Assembly (NCBI GenBank): GCA_934725655.1
Contig: CAKVCJ010000023.1
Location: 1 to 13,875 of the forward strand
DNA: 13,875 nt
Reading direction: 5' to 3'
DNA from: an uncultured Brachyspira sp.
GTDB lineage: Bacteria; Spirochaetota; Brachyspiria; Brachyspirales; Brachyspiraceae
In this document: positions 7,231 through 13,875 of the stretch, one piece after another
How positions within the stretch are numbered: position 1 is the stretch's first letter
Layout: each line of letters opens with the position of its first letter
The notes under the pieces: generated by a model
Told to the model about the DNA's origin: nothing
The model's database searches: none
What the model saw: the letters and a program-made list of their open reading frames with translations, nothing else
Translations under genes and position numbers: made by a program

Positions 7231-7992
7231 TTAGATATTTAAAATACGATATTTTGCTGATTTATAGAGATATATACTGTTATAGTCATTAGTATCTTTA
7301 AACTTAAATTCCCATATTAAATATTCTCTTCCTCTTTTTTCAAAAAATAATGTATGTACATTTTTATTTGAATAGTTAGACCATTGTCTATATGGGTAAA
7401 ATAATTGCCTTATAATAGTATTATTAGTTTTTGAATTTTTCGCTTCAATTAATACAATATTATCTTTGCCTTCATAACCTGCATCAACTTCAGTTTGTAC
7501 GCTTTTTACTTCTATTAAATTATTACCAACATAAAAAGAAAAAGAAGGTGTATATTTTCTGCCTCTTATGGTAAGTACAAGTGAATCATCTTCTATAAAG
7601 GTTCTTATTATACTTGAAGCATAAGCAAAATCTAAATGCTGCATTTCCGAATCTCCAATTTTTGAAGAATCTAAATCAAAACCTAACTTTGAATTATATT
7701 CTATTGTATTAGATGTTATATCTGGTATATCAATATATCCGTCTCCCTTTATTATGGCATATTCACCATTTTTTACAGGCAATAAAAACAAATTCTTTTC
7801 TATAAATACATATGGTCTGCTATCTCTGTGATCCTGCTTACATAATATTCTCACTTCTCTTTCTGACGTTGATTTAAAATGCTTTGTAGCATCTTTTATC
7901 ATATCGGCATTTATATAAAAAGGAGATTCATCAAAATTATGATTATTTATATTATAACTATCAAATATTGTTTTCCAAGATTCATTATTCAT
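7231..7992 (-). CDS. Type II restriction endonuclease, PD-(D/E)xK fold
   Basis: This 253-residue protein contains a clear nuclease motif: EVDAGYEG followed by IVLIEAKN, giving Asp170, Glu183 and Lys185 with hydrophobic strand spacing typical of PD-(D/E)xK enzymes, then IIRQLFYPYRQW (193-204), a helix often found behind the active site in this restriction-enzyme group. The N-terminal part (about 24-92) has AREVRILCKQD-like and FLLPVKNGEYAII segments, which I have seen in N-terminal domains of uncharacterised type II endonucleases. It starts at ATG 7992, which overlaps the methyltransferase stop as ATGA, with GGAG upstream, so the methylase is translated first. It should cut unmodified double-stranded DNA. 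The recognition sequence cannot be read from the protein. It appears intact. Confidence 0.8.
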   Translation of the reverse strand: MNNESWKTIFDSYNINNHNFDESPFYINADMIKDATKHFKSTSEREVRILCKQDHRDSRPYVFIEKNLFLLPVKNGEYAIIKGDGYIDIPDITSNTIEYNSKLGFDLDSSKIGDSEMQHLDFAYASSIIRTFIEDDSLVLTIRGRKYTPSFSFYVGNNLIEVKSVQTEVDAGYEGKDNIVLIEAKNSKTNNTIIRQLFYPYRQWSNYSNKNVHTLFFEKRGREYLIWEFKFKDTNDYNSIYLYKSAKYRILNI

Positions 7993-8765
7993 AAAAGGCT
8001 TTTCTCCTTTTTTATATCTTTAATTCTTTTTTTAGTAAGTTCTATGTAATTCTCATCTATATCTATACCTATATAATTTCTATTGCCTATCATAGCACAA
8101 GCTACTGCTGTAGTGCCAGAACCATTAAAAGGATCTAATATGGTATCATTATCCTTTGTAGATGCAAGTATTATTCTTATTAATAAATCTATTGGCTTTT
8201 GAGTGGGGTGCTTTCCATAAATTTTTTCATTTTTAGCAGGAGTTGATATAGACCAAACACTTCTCATTTGTTTGCCTTTTGACTTTAATTTATCTTTTTC
8301 AAAATCTAAATTTTTCATTAAATCATAATTGTAAAAATGTTTTGCTTTTTTATTTTTTTTTGCCCATATAAGTGTTTCATGACTATGAGCAAAAACATTA
8401 CAACTTAAATTAGGAGCTGCATTAGGTTTGTACCAAGCTATATCATTTAATATATAAAAGTTCAATTTTTCTAATATAAAACCACATTTATATATGCTAT
8501 GATTAGTACCGCTTATCCATATAGTGCCATTATCTTTTAAAACTCTTCTGCATTTTGATATCCAAGTTTCATGAAAGGCAACATCTTGATCGAATCCTAA
8601 ACTTATATCCCATTCACCTTTATTTACACTTACTCTTTTTCCGCTATGACAAGTTGTTCCATTATTAGATAAATTATAAGGAGGATCTGCAAATATCATA
8701 TCTATACTATTCTCTTCTAAAGTATCCAATATTTCCAAACAATTACCATTTATTAAAGTATCCAA
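7989..8765 (-). CDS. DNA adenine-N6 methyltransferase, beta class, DpnA/HinfI-like
   Basis: This 258-residue enzyme has motif IV DPPY at 27-30 near the N-terminus and the AdoMet motif DPFNGSGTT at 211-219 near the C-terminus, with GKHPTQKP at 184-191 between them: the beta-class order. Its middle closely recalls DpnA of the DpnII system (APNLSC, HETLIWAKKNKKA, YNYDLMK), the enzyme able to methylate single-stranded as well as double-stranded GATC. Other beta-class enzymes (HinfI, MboII types) recognise different sites, so the target stays open. The start is TTG 8765 with an AGGT upstream and an in-frame stop just before it; no better in-frame start exists. A separate promoter precedes it at 8798-8825. 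It is translationally coupled to the endonuclease and should protect the DNA that carries the pair. Confidence 0.88.
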   Translation of the reverse strand: MDTLINGNCLEILDTLEENSIDMIFADPPYNLSNNGTTCHSGKRVSVNKGEWDISLGFDQDVAFHETWISKCRRVLKDNGTIWISGTNHSIYKCGFILEKLNFYILNDIAWYKPNAAPNLSCNVFAHSHETLIWAKKNKKAKHFYNYDLMKNLDFEKDKLKSKGKQMRSVWSISTPAKNEKIYGKHPTQKPIDLLIRIILASTKDNDTILDPFNGSGTTAVACAMIGNRNYIGIDIDENYIELTKKRIKDIKKEKSLL

Positions 8766-8797
8766 AATTATTACCTATTAACTAAAATATTGTAATT

Positions 8798-8825
8798 ATT
8801 ATAAACTAAATTATTTTTCTATCAA
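8798..8825 (-). promoter_or_regulatory. Promoter of the restriction-modification pair
   Basis: On the minus strand, TTGATA (8825-8820) and TATAAT (8803-8798) are separated by 16 bases, a near-consensus sigma70-type promoter. It lies in the 76-base gap between the end of the hub-like tail gene and the TTG start of the methyltransferase, giving a leader of roughly 25 bases. It would let the pair be expressed independently of the tail genes. Confidence 0.65.
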
Positions 8826-8841
8826 TAAAAGTTTAAAATAA

Positions 8842-10443
8842 TTAGCTCTCAGAATAGGTTAAAAGACTCTCCAGTTTCTTCTTTCGCTCTTCCTGATCAT
8901 ACAAATAATTAGTGCGTTTTACATTCATCTTTGATAACTCAGCATCAACTGTTAAATGATTGTTTTCAAACTTATAATTAATGCTCCTCACATTCATCTC
9001 AACAGTCTTAGAACCACAGTCAAAAAAACATATAAACTTCTCATAAAGTATATTGCTTCTCTCTGATGTTATTATAATATTTCTCTTGTCATATCCTGAA
9101 ACATCAAATAAAGCAAAACCATTTTTGCAATATTTTCTTTGAGTATGCTCTCCATCCTCAACCTGAAATAATGCACTAACATTACTTTCTTTGTCTTCCA
9201 AACCATCAGAAAAAAATATAGCTATCTTTGTAATATTATAAACATGATTGCATATATCTTTATAATATTTGTCTATATCAGAAAGCTTCACGCTGTTTTG
9301 CTGTTTGTAGTTTGGATATTTTCTTGTCTCTATTTCATTATCAATGTCTATTATATCGCTTGAGTAAACTTCATTTAAATGGCTTTCTATAATTGTAAAT
9401 TCATTAAAATCTATTATTTTATAAAAATTGTTTGTAGGCTTTAATATGCACTCTACGCATTCATTTATATTAATATCTGCTGAATTGTAATTTATATTTT
9501 TTAGCTGAACGCTCTCTTTTTTTTCTTGATTGGTTAAAAACTGATAAGCATATTCATAGGCAAGGTCATAATTTTCAAGTTTATAATTAAGTTCAAAAAT
9601 ATCTGTTTTTATGCCTATCTCTTTTTCTAATGGTATGGCAGGATATAATTTATCTGCACCAACTATCTTTGGAAGGGCTCTATAAACTTCTTTAACTTCT
9701 CCGTTTTCATCTGTAATGCTGTCTTTCATTTTTATTATGTATCTGCTTACCAAATCTGAAGAATCCTCTGTATATTCACTCTCTGAAAAATGATTATTAT
9801 GCCAATTAATTTTTTTGGTTGGAATATTAGAAAACTCTTTAAAATAAAATGTATTATTAATATCAACACCCCAAGAGTAGCTTTTTGATATATTCTCTTC
9901 TACCTCATCAAGTATATCAGAAACATTCTTTCCGCTAAAAGACATTGTTATTTGTTTATCGTTATTTAAATCAATGTGTTTTTCATCAAAAATTATGCCC
10001 ATCTCCTCTATTTTTTCTTTGAGTGATAAAACTATATCAAGAATGCCCTTAGTAGATTCTAAAATTAAATCTCCTTGTATGTATTGATGAAGAAGCCTTC
10101 CCCATATAGGAATAACAGTAACATTTAATCCAGAATTATCTATACTTTCAATATAGCCTACAAACTTTTTATTGCCATTTAAAAAATATTCAATTTTGTC
10201 ATTTATATTTATATTGTTTAATGGAATATTAAAACTTATTTTTCCAGAACTTCCGCCTCTTTTATTTAAATTAAACTCATAGGATTTGTAAAAGTTTTCT
10301 GTATATATTATCTCTCTTTCTGTATAATACTTATTATTATAGAATGGAATTATTTTTATATAGCTTCCAGTTTCTTCAAATTTTTTATAATCACTTGGAG
10401 GAAGTTCATATATACCGCTTAAAAAATGATAAAGCATAATCAT
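8842..10443 (-). CDS. Baseplate hub / tail-associated (Tal-like) protein
   Basis: This 533-residue protein directly follows a Dit-like gene, the usual place of the siphophage hub/Tal protein. In the N-terminal part, DKIEYFLNGNKKFVGYIESI (about residues 82-101) matches the hub beta-domain pattern 'D.v.i..ng..~f.G~i~~i', which Tal and gp27-type proteins use to build the tail-tip ring. Later parts include KGILDIVLSLKEKIEEM and a C-terminal beta-rich domain (about 395-480). No lytic domain is seen. The start at ATG 10443 is preferred over an upstream in-frame start at 10485 because AAGGGG lies about nine bases before it and it overlaps the Dit stop as ATGA. The hub closes the tail tube and connects to fibres. 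The fold assignment rests on context and one motif. Confidence 0.65.
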   Translation of the reverse strand: MIMLYHFLSGIYELPPSDYKKFEETGSYIKIIPFYNNKYYTEREIIYTENFYKSYEFNLNKRGGSSGKISFNIPLNNININDKIEYFLNGNKKFVGYIESIDNSGLNVTVIPIWGRLLHQYIQGDLILESTKGILDIVLSLKEKIEEMGIIFDEKHIDLNNDKQITMSFSGKNVSDILDEVEENISKSYSWGVDINNTFYFKEFSNIPTKKINWHNNHFSESEYTEDSSDLVSRYIIKMKDSITDENGEVKEVYRALPKIVGADKLYPAIPLEKEIGIKTDIFELNYKLENYDLAYEYAYQFLTNQEKKESVQLKNINYNSADININECVECILKPTNNFYKIIDFNEFTIIESHLNEVYSSDIIDIDNEIETRKYPNYKQQNSVKLSDIDKYYKDICNHVYNITKIAIFFSDGLEDKESNVSALFQVEDGEHTQRKYCKNGFALFDVSGYDKRNIIITSERSNILYEKFICFFDCGSKTVEMNVRSINYKFENNHLTVDAELSKMNVKRTNYLYDQEERKKKLESLLTYSES

Positions 10444-11240
10444 ATTAAAACACCCCTTCTGTATCTTATATAGGCATTTGTGCAAGTTTGATTTGTATCT
10501 AAATAAAATATATTATCCCCAACATTAAGCTCTGGTCTTATGCCTTTATAATCATATATAATTCCATTTATTTTTAAAGTTTCTCCGTCAAAATCAACTA
10601 TGCATCTCTCAGCATTTATGTTGTTTATGTTTGCCTCTATGCCAAAATTCTGCTTGTTTGCAAATAAGAAATATAGTTCATCTCCAATTATATTATCAAA
10701 CTCTAAATTAAATGATACAGCAGTAGGCACCAAACTTAAAGATTTATAATATATATCTTGTTTACTATCATTTGAGATGTTTAATTTATAAATGTCTTCT
10801 TTTTGCCTTAAAAAAGTCTTATCTAATGATTCAAGAGAAATGTTTACAACACCTAAATTATTTATATATTTTACAGTATATCCTCCAACAGAAGTCATTA
10901 TATATTCTGCCTCATAAATCTCATTTTCAAACTCTATTCTTATAAAATGCTTATTTGAGTTATTTGAAAGAATCATAGTTGTATATTTTGTATATTGAGA
11001 CTCTATTTTTACCCATTTTCCTAAATTGTCTTTATATTCAAAAATAGGTATTGCAAAATCAAATTTTCTCCCTGAAGATATAATCCCTATACCAGATTTT
11101 ATTGATGTGTATTTATTGCCTTCTATTGTTTTTAAGTCTACTTTTATATCTGATAGTTTTATTTGAGAACTTAAATCTATTAAATCCAAAATTTCTTCGT
11201 TATGCCCATTTCTAACAATCAGCTTAAAATTATATGACAT
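10440..11240 (-). CDS. Distal tail protein (Dit-like)
   Basis: This 266-residue soluble, beta-rich protein has a two-part plan: an N-terminal ring-forming half and a C-terminal half ending NVGDNIFYLDTN then AYIRYRRGVLI, which matches the C-terminus of siphophage Dit proteins ('l..G.N.f......~..v.i.yr~r~'). Dit links the tail tube to the hub and fibres. The ATG at 11240 has GGAGAG five bases upstream. The stop overlaps the hub start by four bases. Upstream lies a long non-coding gap, with no tape-measure gene before it as would be usual, so the tail module starts here with its own promoter. It could alternatively be another tail-tip protein of similar fold. Confidence 0.62.
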   Translation of the reverse strand: MSYNFKLIVRNGHNEEILDLIDLSSQIKLSDIKVDLKTIEGNKYTSIKSGIGIISSGRKFDFAIPIFEYKDNLGKWVKIESQYTKYTTMILSNNSNKHFIRIEFENEIYEAEYIMTSVGGYTVKYINNLGVVNISLESLDKTFLRQKEDIYKLNISNDSKQDIYYKSLSLVPTAVSFNLEFDNIIGDELYFLFANKQNFGIEANINNINAERCIVDFDGETLKINGIIYDYKGIRPELNVGDNIFYLDTNQTCTNAYIRYRRGVLI

Positions 11241-11304
11241 ATTCTCTCCAGATATATTATTTTTTTATACAATATATGTAAAAAATATAAGAAATTATAA
11301 GAAA

Positions 11305-11658
11305 TGTTAATAAATTGTTAATAAGTATTGAATAATTATCAACTTACTAACTAAATTTTAAAATAAATTTTTTATAAATTTTATTTTTGAATTTATGAAA
11401 TTTAGGAAATTAAATATTTGTTTATAATAAATAAGTTATCAACATCTTATAAAATAATTTTTTTATTTTCTTCTTATATATAAAACTTATCAACATATTA
11501 ACGCAATAATAATAACAATAAATTTTTAAAATTTAAAAATATATTATATTAATATAGAATGAGAATTGAATACTTTATAAAATGAATTCAAATTTAACAA
11601 TATTATTTAATGAATTCAATAATTAAATATGTTGATAAGTTGTTTATAATGTTGATAA
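11305..11658. repeat. Cluster of DnaA-box-like 9-mers TTATCAACA
   Basis: Exact TTATCAACA occurs at 11436-11444 and 11487-11495 on the plus strand and as TGTTGATAA at 11630-11638 and 11650-11658. One-mismatch copies are TGTTAATAA at 11305-11313 and 11316-11324, and TTATCAACT at 11336-11344. The last two exact copies lie in a 13-base ATGTTGATAAGTT repeated at 20-base spacing (11629-11641, 11649-11661), about two helical turns. The motif differs at one base from the classic DnaA box TTATCCACA. It may be bound by DnaA or by another regulator. Confidence 0.6.
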
Positions 11659-11750
11659 GTTTAAATAAATATTATGAATTTTTAAGTAAAATTTATATTG
11701 TAAATTTATAATATAAATTCATATTATAAATTCATTTTTTGAATTCAAAA

Positions 11751-11780
11751 TTAGATTTTTTAAAATTTGTATGTTATAAT
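11751..11780 (+). promoter_or_regulatory. Extended -10 promoter of the regulator operon
   Basis: TGTTATAAT at 11772-11780 is a perfect extended -10 (TG, one base, TATAAT at 11775-11780). A weak -35, TTAGAT (11751-11756), lies 18 bases upstream. Transcription would start near 11787, which is the A of the likely ATG of the pseudo-kinase gene, implying a leaderless message. Confidence 0.6.
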
Positions 11781-11786
11781 AAAAAT

Positions 11787-12536
11787 ATGAGAAAAACTCT
11801 TTATACTAATAAGAAAATAAAACTGCTTATATCTAACATTATATATGATATACAAAATTATAATTTCACAATATCTAAATACGCAGAAAATATTGATAAA
11901 ACTGATGAAATAAATCAAGATAAAGATTCAATTATAAGACAGTCTTTTCTTATAGATATTACGATGAAAGCATTTAATGACTTTAATGATATAACATTAG
12001 GTAGTTTATCATTAAATAAAAATATAGAAAATATAAATGTTTTAATGAAGAATGTAATAGATAATTGTTACAGTTTATTTATTTCAAAAAGAGTAAAAAT
12101 AAAATTGGGTGAGGAGATAAGCAGTAATTTTAATATTTTGATAGATAAAAATAAAATAGCTAATTCTATATTTTATGTTTTTTTATTTATTTATAATTTA
12201 ATAAAGGCTAATAGTTTTATAGATGTATCATATAGTTTTGTTAATTATGATGATGAGGGGTTTTTATTCTTTAATGATAAGAATTCTTTATTAAATTTTA
12301 GTAAAGATAATGTTCTTATAAGTATTAGTTTTGATTCTAATAATGTACCTGAGGATATAAAAAGAAAGCTTTTTAAAACACCATTAATAAATTATAATGG
12401 CAGATGTTTTAATAATATATTTTTATATACAGCTTATTATATAATTAGTAAGCATTCAGGAAATATTTGGTTTGATAATATAGGGAGTAAAAAAAGAATA
12501 AATATTATATTTCCTATAAAAAAAAATAGTTTATGA
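11787..12536 (+). CDS. Degenerate histidine-kinase-like protein (pseudo-kinase)
   Basis: This 249-residue protein without membrane segments follows the histidine-kinase plan with its active residues altered. Near residues 15-36, ISNIIYDIQNYNFTISKYAE lines up with a DHp H-box (S-H-D-L-K-N-P-L-T-x-I-x-G-Y-A-E), putting Tyr20 where the phospho-accepting His should be. LIDKNKIANSIFYVFLFIYN (about 119-138) occupies the N-box position without its NAxK core. SFDSNNVPEDI (182-192) replaces the DxGxG box, and GRCFNNIFLYTAYYIISKHS (205-224), then GNIWFDN, occupies the G2 box and final strands. It should keep the fold but is unlikely to bind ATP or autophosphorylate. The ATG at 11787 is preferred over TTG 11739 because the promoter places the transcript start there. 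Its stop overlaps the LuxR gene start as ATGA. A partner or scaffold role is inferred. Confidence 0.68.
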   Translation: MRKTLYTNKKIKLLISNIIYDIQNYNFTISKYAENIDKTDEINQDKDSIIRQSFLIDITMKAFNDFNDITLGSLSLNKNIENINVLMKNVIDNCYSLFISKRVKIKLGEEISSNFNILIDKNKIANSIFYVFLFIYNLIKANSFIDVSYSFVNYDDEGFLFFNDKNSLLNFSKDNVLISISFDSNNVPEDIKRKLFKTPLINYNGRCFNNIFLYTAYYIISKHSGNIWFDNIGSKKRINIIFPIKKNSL

Positions 12537-13498
12537 ATTATATATTTAATTATCTACTTTTAATATTTTACTTATTATCTTTTGTAATAGGTTTTTCCAC
12601 GATATTTTATTCTATTGTTTATTATATAATAGAGAGAGTTTTATGGCTTAAATATTATATAGTATTTTTATTTACATTTGGAATATTAATTTTTATAAGA
12701 ACTATAAGGCTAATAACACTTCTTACTCTTCCATCTTTTACTTATAACAATATTTTTAATATGCTTTATTTCTTTATATTAACTTTAGCTATGGCATTGA
12801 TGCTTTATTTTATACCTGCATTTTTATATAGATTTTTAAAAATAAAATGGAGTTTGAAGACAAATATATCTTATTTAATTTTATCTATTTTTTATTTCAT
12901 ACTGAGCATTATAGGGATACTTACAGTATTTAATATATATCTTTTATCTAGTATGATATTTTATATATCTATATTTTATTTATTAGTAATAGGATTTTTA
13001 AATTATAAGAATATAGAAGATAAGACTATTAAATTTATAGTAAAAGTTTTAGGAATAATAACAATATTAATTTATCCTGTTTTAATTTATCAATTGATTA
13101 TTTACAGAAAAGATTTTATGAATATAAACTCTATAGATATAACTTTAATGTTATTTTATACATGGTGGAATTTAGTAATGTTGGGTTATTTTTTATGGTA
13201 TTTCATGAGCATGATAAAATCTAATAATAGCAGGATTTCTGATAGTTTATATAGTAAGAATAATGAAGAATCGGATAGTAATATTAAATTAGAAGATAAA
13301 TTGGAAGATAATGATTTTAATTTAACTAAGAGGGAGAAGCAAATATTATCTTATTTACTTTCTGGTAAAACTAACAAAGAAATATCTTTAATTTTTGATA
13401 TATCTTTAAATACGGTTAATAATCATGTAGCGAATATATATTATAAATCAGGCGTAAAGAATAGAGTTGAGCTTGTAAATAAATTTTCTAAATATTAA
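12533..13498 (+). CDS. Seven-TM membrane protein with C-terminal LuxR-type HTH
   Basis: Of 321 residues, 5-226 hold about seven hydrophobic segments (near 5-32, 37-64, 76-101, 112-136, 138-157, 166-191, 201-226). An acidic, Ser/Asn-rich linker (230-262) leads to a complete GerE/LuxR DNA-binding domain at 264-319: LTKREKQILSYLLSGKTNKE, then a recognition-helix segment TVNNHVANIYYKSGVKNRVE. The HTH looks intact. A membrane sensor tethered to a LuxR domain would regulate genes from the inner membrane in response to a signal or partner. It is translated through a four-base overlap with the pseudo-kinase gene, so the two products are likely made together. It has no receiver domain, so the classic phospho-relay seems absent. 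The regulated genes are unknown; the adjacent operon control region is the first candidate. Confidence 0.8.
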   Translation: MNYIFNYLLLIFYLLSFVIGFSTIFYSIVYYIIERVLWLKYYIVFLFTFGILIFIRTIRLITLLTLPSFTYNNIFNMLYFFILTLAMALMLYFIPAFLYRFLKIKWSLKTNISYLILSIFYFILSIIGILTVFNIYLLSSMIFYISIFYLLVIGFLNYKNIEDKTIKFIVKVLGIITILIYPVLIYQLIIYRKDFMNINSIDITLMLFYTWWNLVMLGYFLWYFMSMIKSNNSRISDSLYSKNNEESDSNIKLEDKLEDNDFNLTKREKQILSYLLSGKTNKEISLIFDISLNTVNNHVANIYYKSGVKNRVELVNKFSKY

Positions 13499-13505
13499 AT
13501 ACAAA

Positions 13506-13534
13506 AAATAGTAAGCATTATAAGCTTACTATTT
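13506..13534. terminator. Bidirectional intrinsic terminator
   Basis: AAATAGTAAGC (13506-13516) and GCTTACTATTT (13524-13534) form an 11-bp perfect stem around the loop ATTATAA. T-rich sequence follows on the plus strand (AAATATTTTT from 13535), and a run of T follows on the minus strand, so it can end both the LuxR operon and the convergent flgM transcript. Confidence 0.85.
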
Positions 13535-13561
13535 AAATATTTTTGATTAGGAATAAATTTA

Positions 13562-13858
13562 TTATTCATCTATAGGCATAACATCTAAAATAGAATTAGC
13601 CAAAGAGTTTAGTACTTCTTTTCTTAAAGCACCGTCTTTCATATACATTTCTAATCTTTTTTTAGCTTCAGCAACTTTTTCTTCTCTGATATCTGGAGAT
13701 TGCTTAACTATATCAACTAATTTTTTATTTTGCAAAGCTATTTTAGATTCATTGGATATTTCAAGCCTATCAGAACCCAATTGAGATGGTTTATCTGAGT
13801 ATTTTACTTTAGAATTAAATTGTATATTTTGTGTGCCGCCTATTTTATCAATTGTCAT
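13562..13858 (-). CDS. flgM: Anti-sigma-28 factor FlgM
   Basis: The 98 residues start MTIDKIGG, as in spirochaetal FlgM, followed by a disordered polar N-terminal half and the region DRLEISNESKIALQNKK, matching the 'v.lS.eAk' FlgM signature. The C-terminal sigma-binding part reads PDIREEKVAEAKKRLE then helical residues to SILDVMPIDE, matching the 'VR..kI.e.K..l' helix. FlgM holds sigma-28 (FliA) inactive until the hook-basal body is complete, then is exported, timing late flagellar genes. The ATG at 13858 has AAGGAG upstream. It probably lies at the end of a flagellar operon extending to the right and ends at the shared terminator. It marks ordinary chromosomal sequence beside the phage-like locus. 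Confidence 0.85.
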   Translation of the reverse strand: MTIDKIGGTQNIQFNSKVKYSDKPSQLGSDRLEISNESKIALQNKKLVDIVKQSPDIREEKVAEAKKRLEMYMKDGALRKEVLNSLANSILDVMPIDE

Positions 13859-13875
13859 AATCTGACTCCTTACAT

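Larger units (their letters stand above)
11241..11786. other. Extremely AT-rich intergenic region between divergent operons
   Basis: About 545 bases between the first minus-strand tail gene and the plus-strand regulator operon hold no credible gene. The region is markedly poorer in G and C than the flanking genes. It contains a family of TTATCAACA/TGTTGATAA 9-mers (annotated separately), three TGAATTCA palindromes (11583-11590, 11611-11618, 11740-11747), and many TATAAT-like hexamers, including one between two exact ATGTTGATAAGTT copies (11645-11650). A weak -10 candidate TATAAA for the Dit gene lies at 11269-11264 on the minus strand. It is a plausible shared control region, or an origin-like site. 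Confidence 0.7.

Noticed and set aside
7981..7992. Frameshift joining methyltransferase and endonuclease into one protein
   Set aside because: Both genes have complete domains and their own starts; the four-base overlap is ordinary translational coupling.
10441..10485. Longer start for the hub-like protein at 10485
   Set aside because: The extra 14 residues overlap the end of the Dit gene and lack the strong AAGGGG site and ATGA coupling found at 10443.
11583..11618. GAATTC sites as the target of the restriction-modification pair
   Set aside because: GAATTC also occurs elsewhere (for example 12281), and the methyltransferase family gives no support for this target.
11739..11786. TTG start for the kinase-like protein
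   Set aside because: It would lie upstream of the best promoter, and the extra residues add nothing to the domain; the ATG at 11787 fits the predicted transcript start.
11241..11786. Chromosomal replication origin (oriC)
   Set aside because: The box cluster is suggestive, but dnaA, dnaN or gyrase genes are not beside it, so the claim is kept as DnaA-box-like repeats only.
1..13875. CRISPR array, tRNA or rRNA genes
   Set aside because: No regularly spaced direct repeats with unique spacers and no tRNA- or rRNA-like stretches were seen.

Overview
The window is very AT-rich and looks like a Brachyspira-type intestinal spirochaete. The support is the base composition, a FlgM that resembles spirochaetal FlgM, a di-membrane-style phage lysis cassette with spanins, and GC-rich intergenic hairpins (gcagggctttgcccc and gccgcaaa types) that I associate with Brachyspira. 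Most of the window is a phage-like, or gene-transfer-agent-like, structural and lysis locus on the minus strand. Brachyspira carries the VSH-1 gene transfer agent, so a VSH-1-like GTA and an ordinary or decaying prophage are both possible. The sequence alone does not decide between them.

Layout, read in the direction of minus-strand transcription (right to left). A tail-tip pair comes first: a Dit-like protein (11240-10440) overlapping a baseplate hub/Tal-like protein (10443-8842). A restriction-modification cassette with its own promoter follows: a DpnA/HinfI-type beta-class adenine methyltransferase (8765-7989) overlapping a PD-(D/E)xK endonuclease (7992-7231). Next is a 292-residue tail/fibre-type protein (7086-6208) bracketed by two GC-rich hairpin elements. 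Then comes a tightly packed operon: large tail fibre (5868-3472), fibre-associated or assembly-like protein (3469-2870), GH19 endolysin (2859-2281), coiled-coil single-TM protein (2270-1806), holin candidate (1800-1516), inner spanin (1547-1218) and overlapping outer spanin lipoprotein (1291-1001). After a 426-base non-coding gap, a portal-like gene starts at 574 and runs off the left edge.

Right of the phage-like genes is an extremely AT-rich gap (11241-11786) with four exact TTATCAACA 9-mers and three near copies, which resemble DnaA boxes. It separates the minus-strand phage genes from a plus-strand two-gene operon. The first protein has the layout of a histidine kinase, but the phospho-accepting His and the ATP-binding boxes appear degenerate. 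The second is a seven-TM protein ending in a LuxR-type HTH. This operon converges on flgM across a bidirectional terminator.

Working model: tail, fibre and lysis genes form a late particle-production block; the R-M pair is a cargo or defence module inside it; and the pseudo-kinase/7TM-LuxR pair is a membrane-linked regulator whose target is unknown. The most unusual items are that regulator pair, the DnaA-box-like cluster beside it, the R-M cassette inside the tail module, and the shared domain of the two fibre-type proteins.
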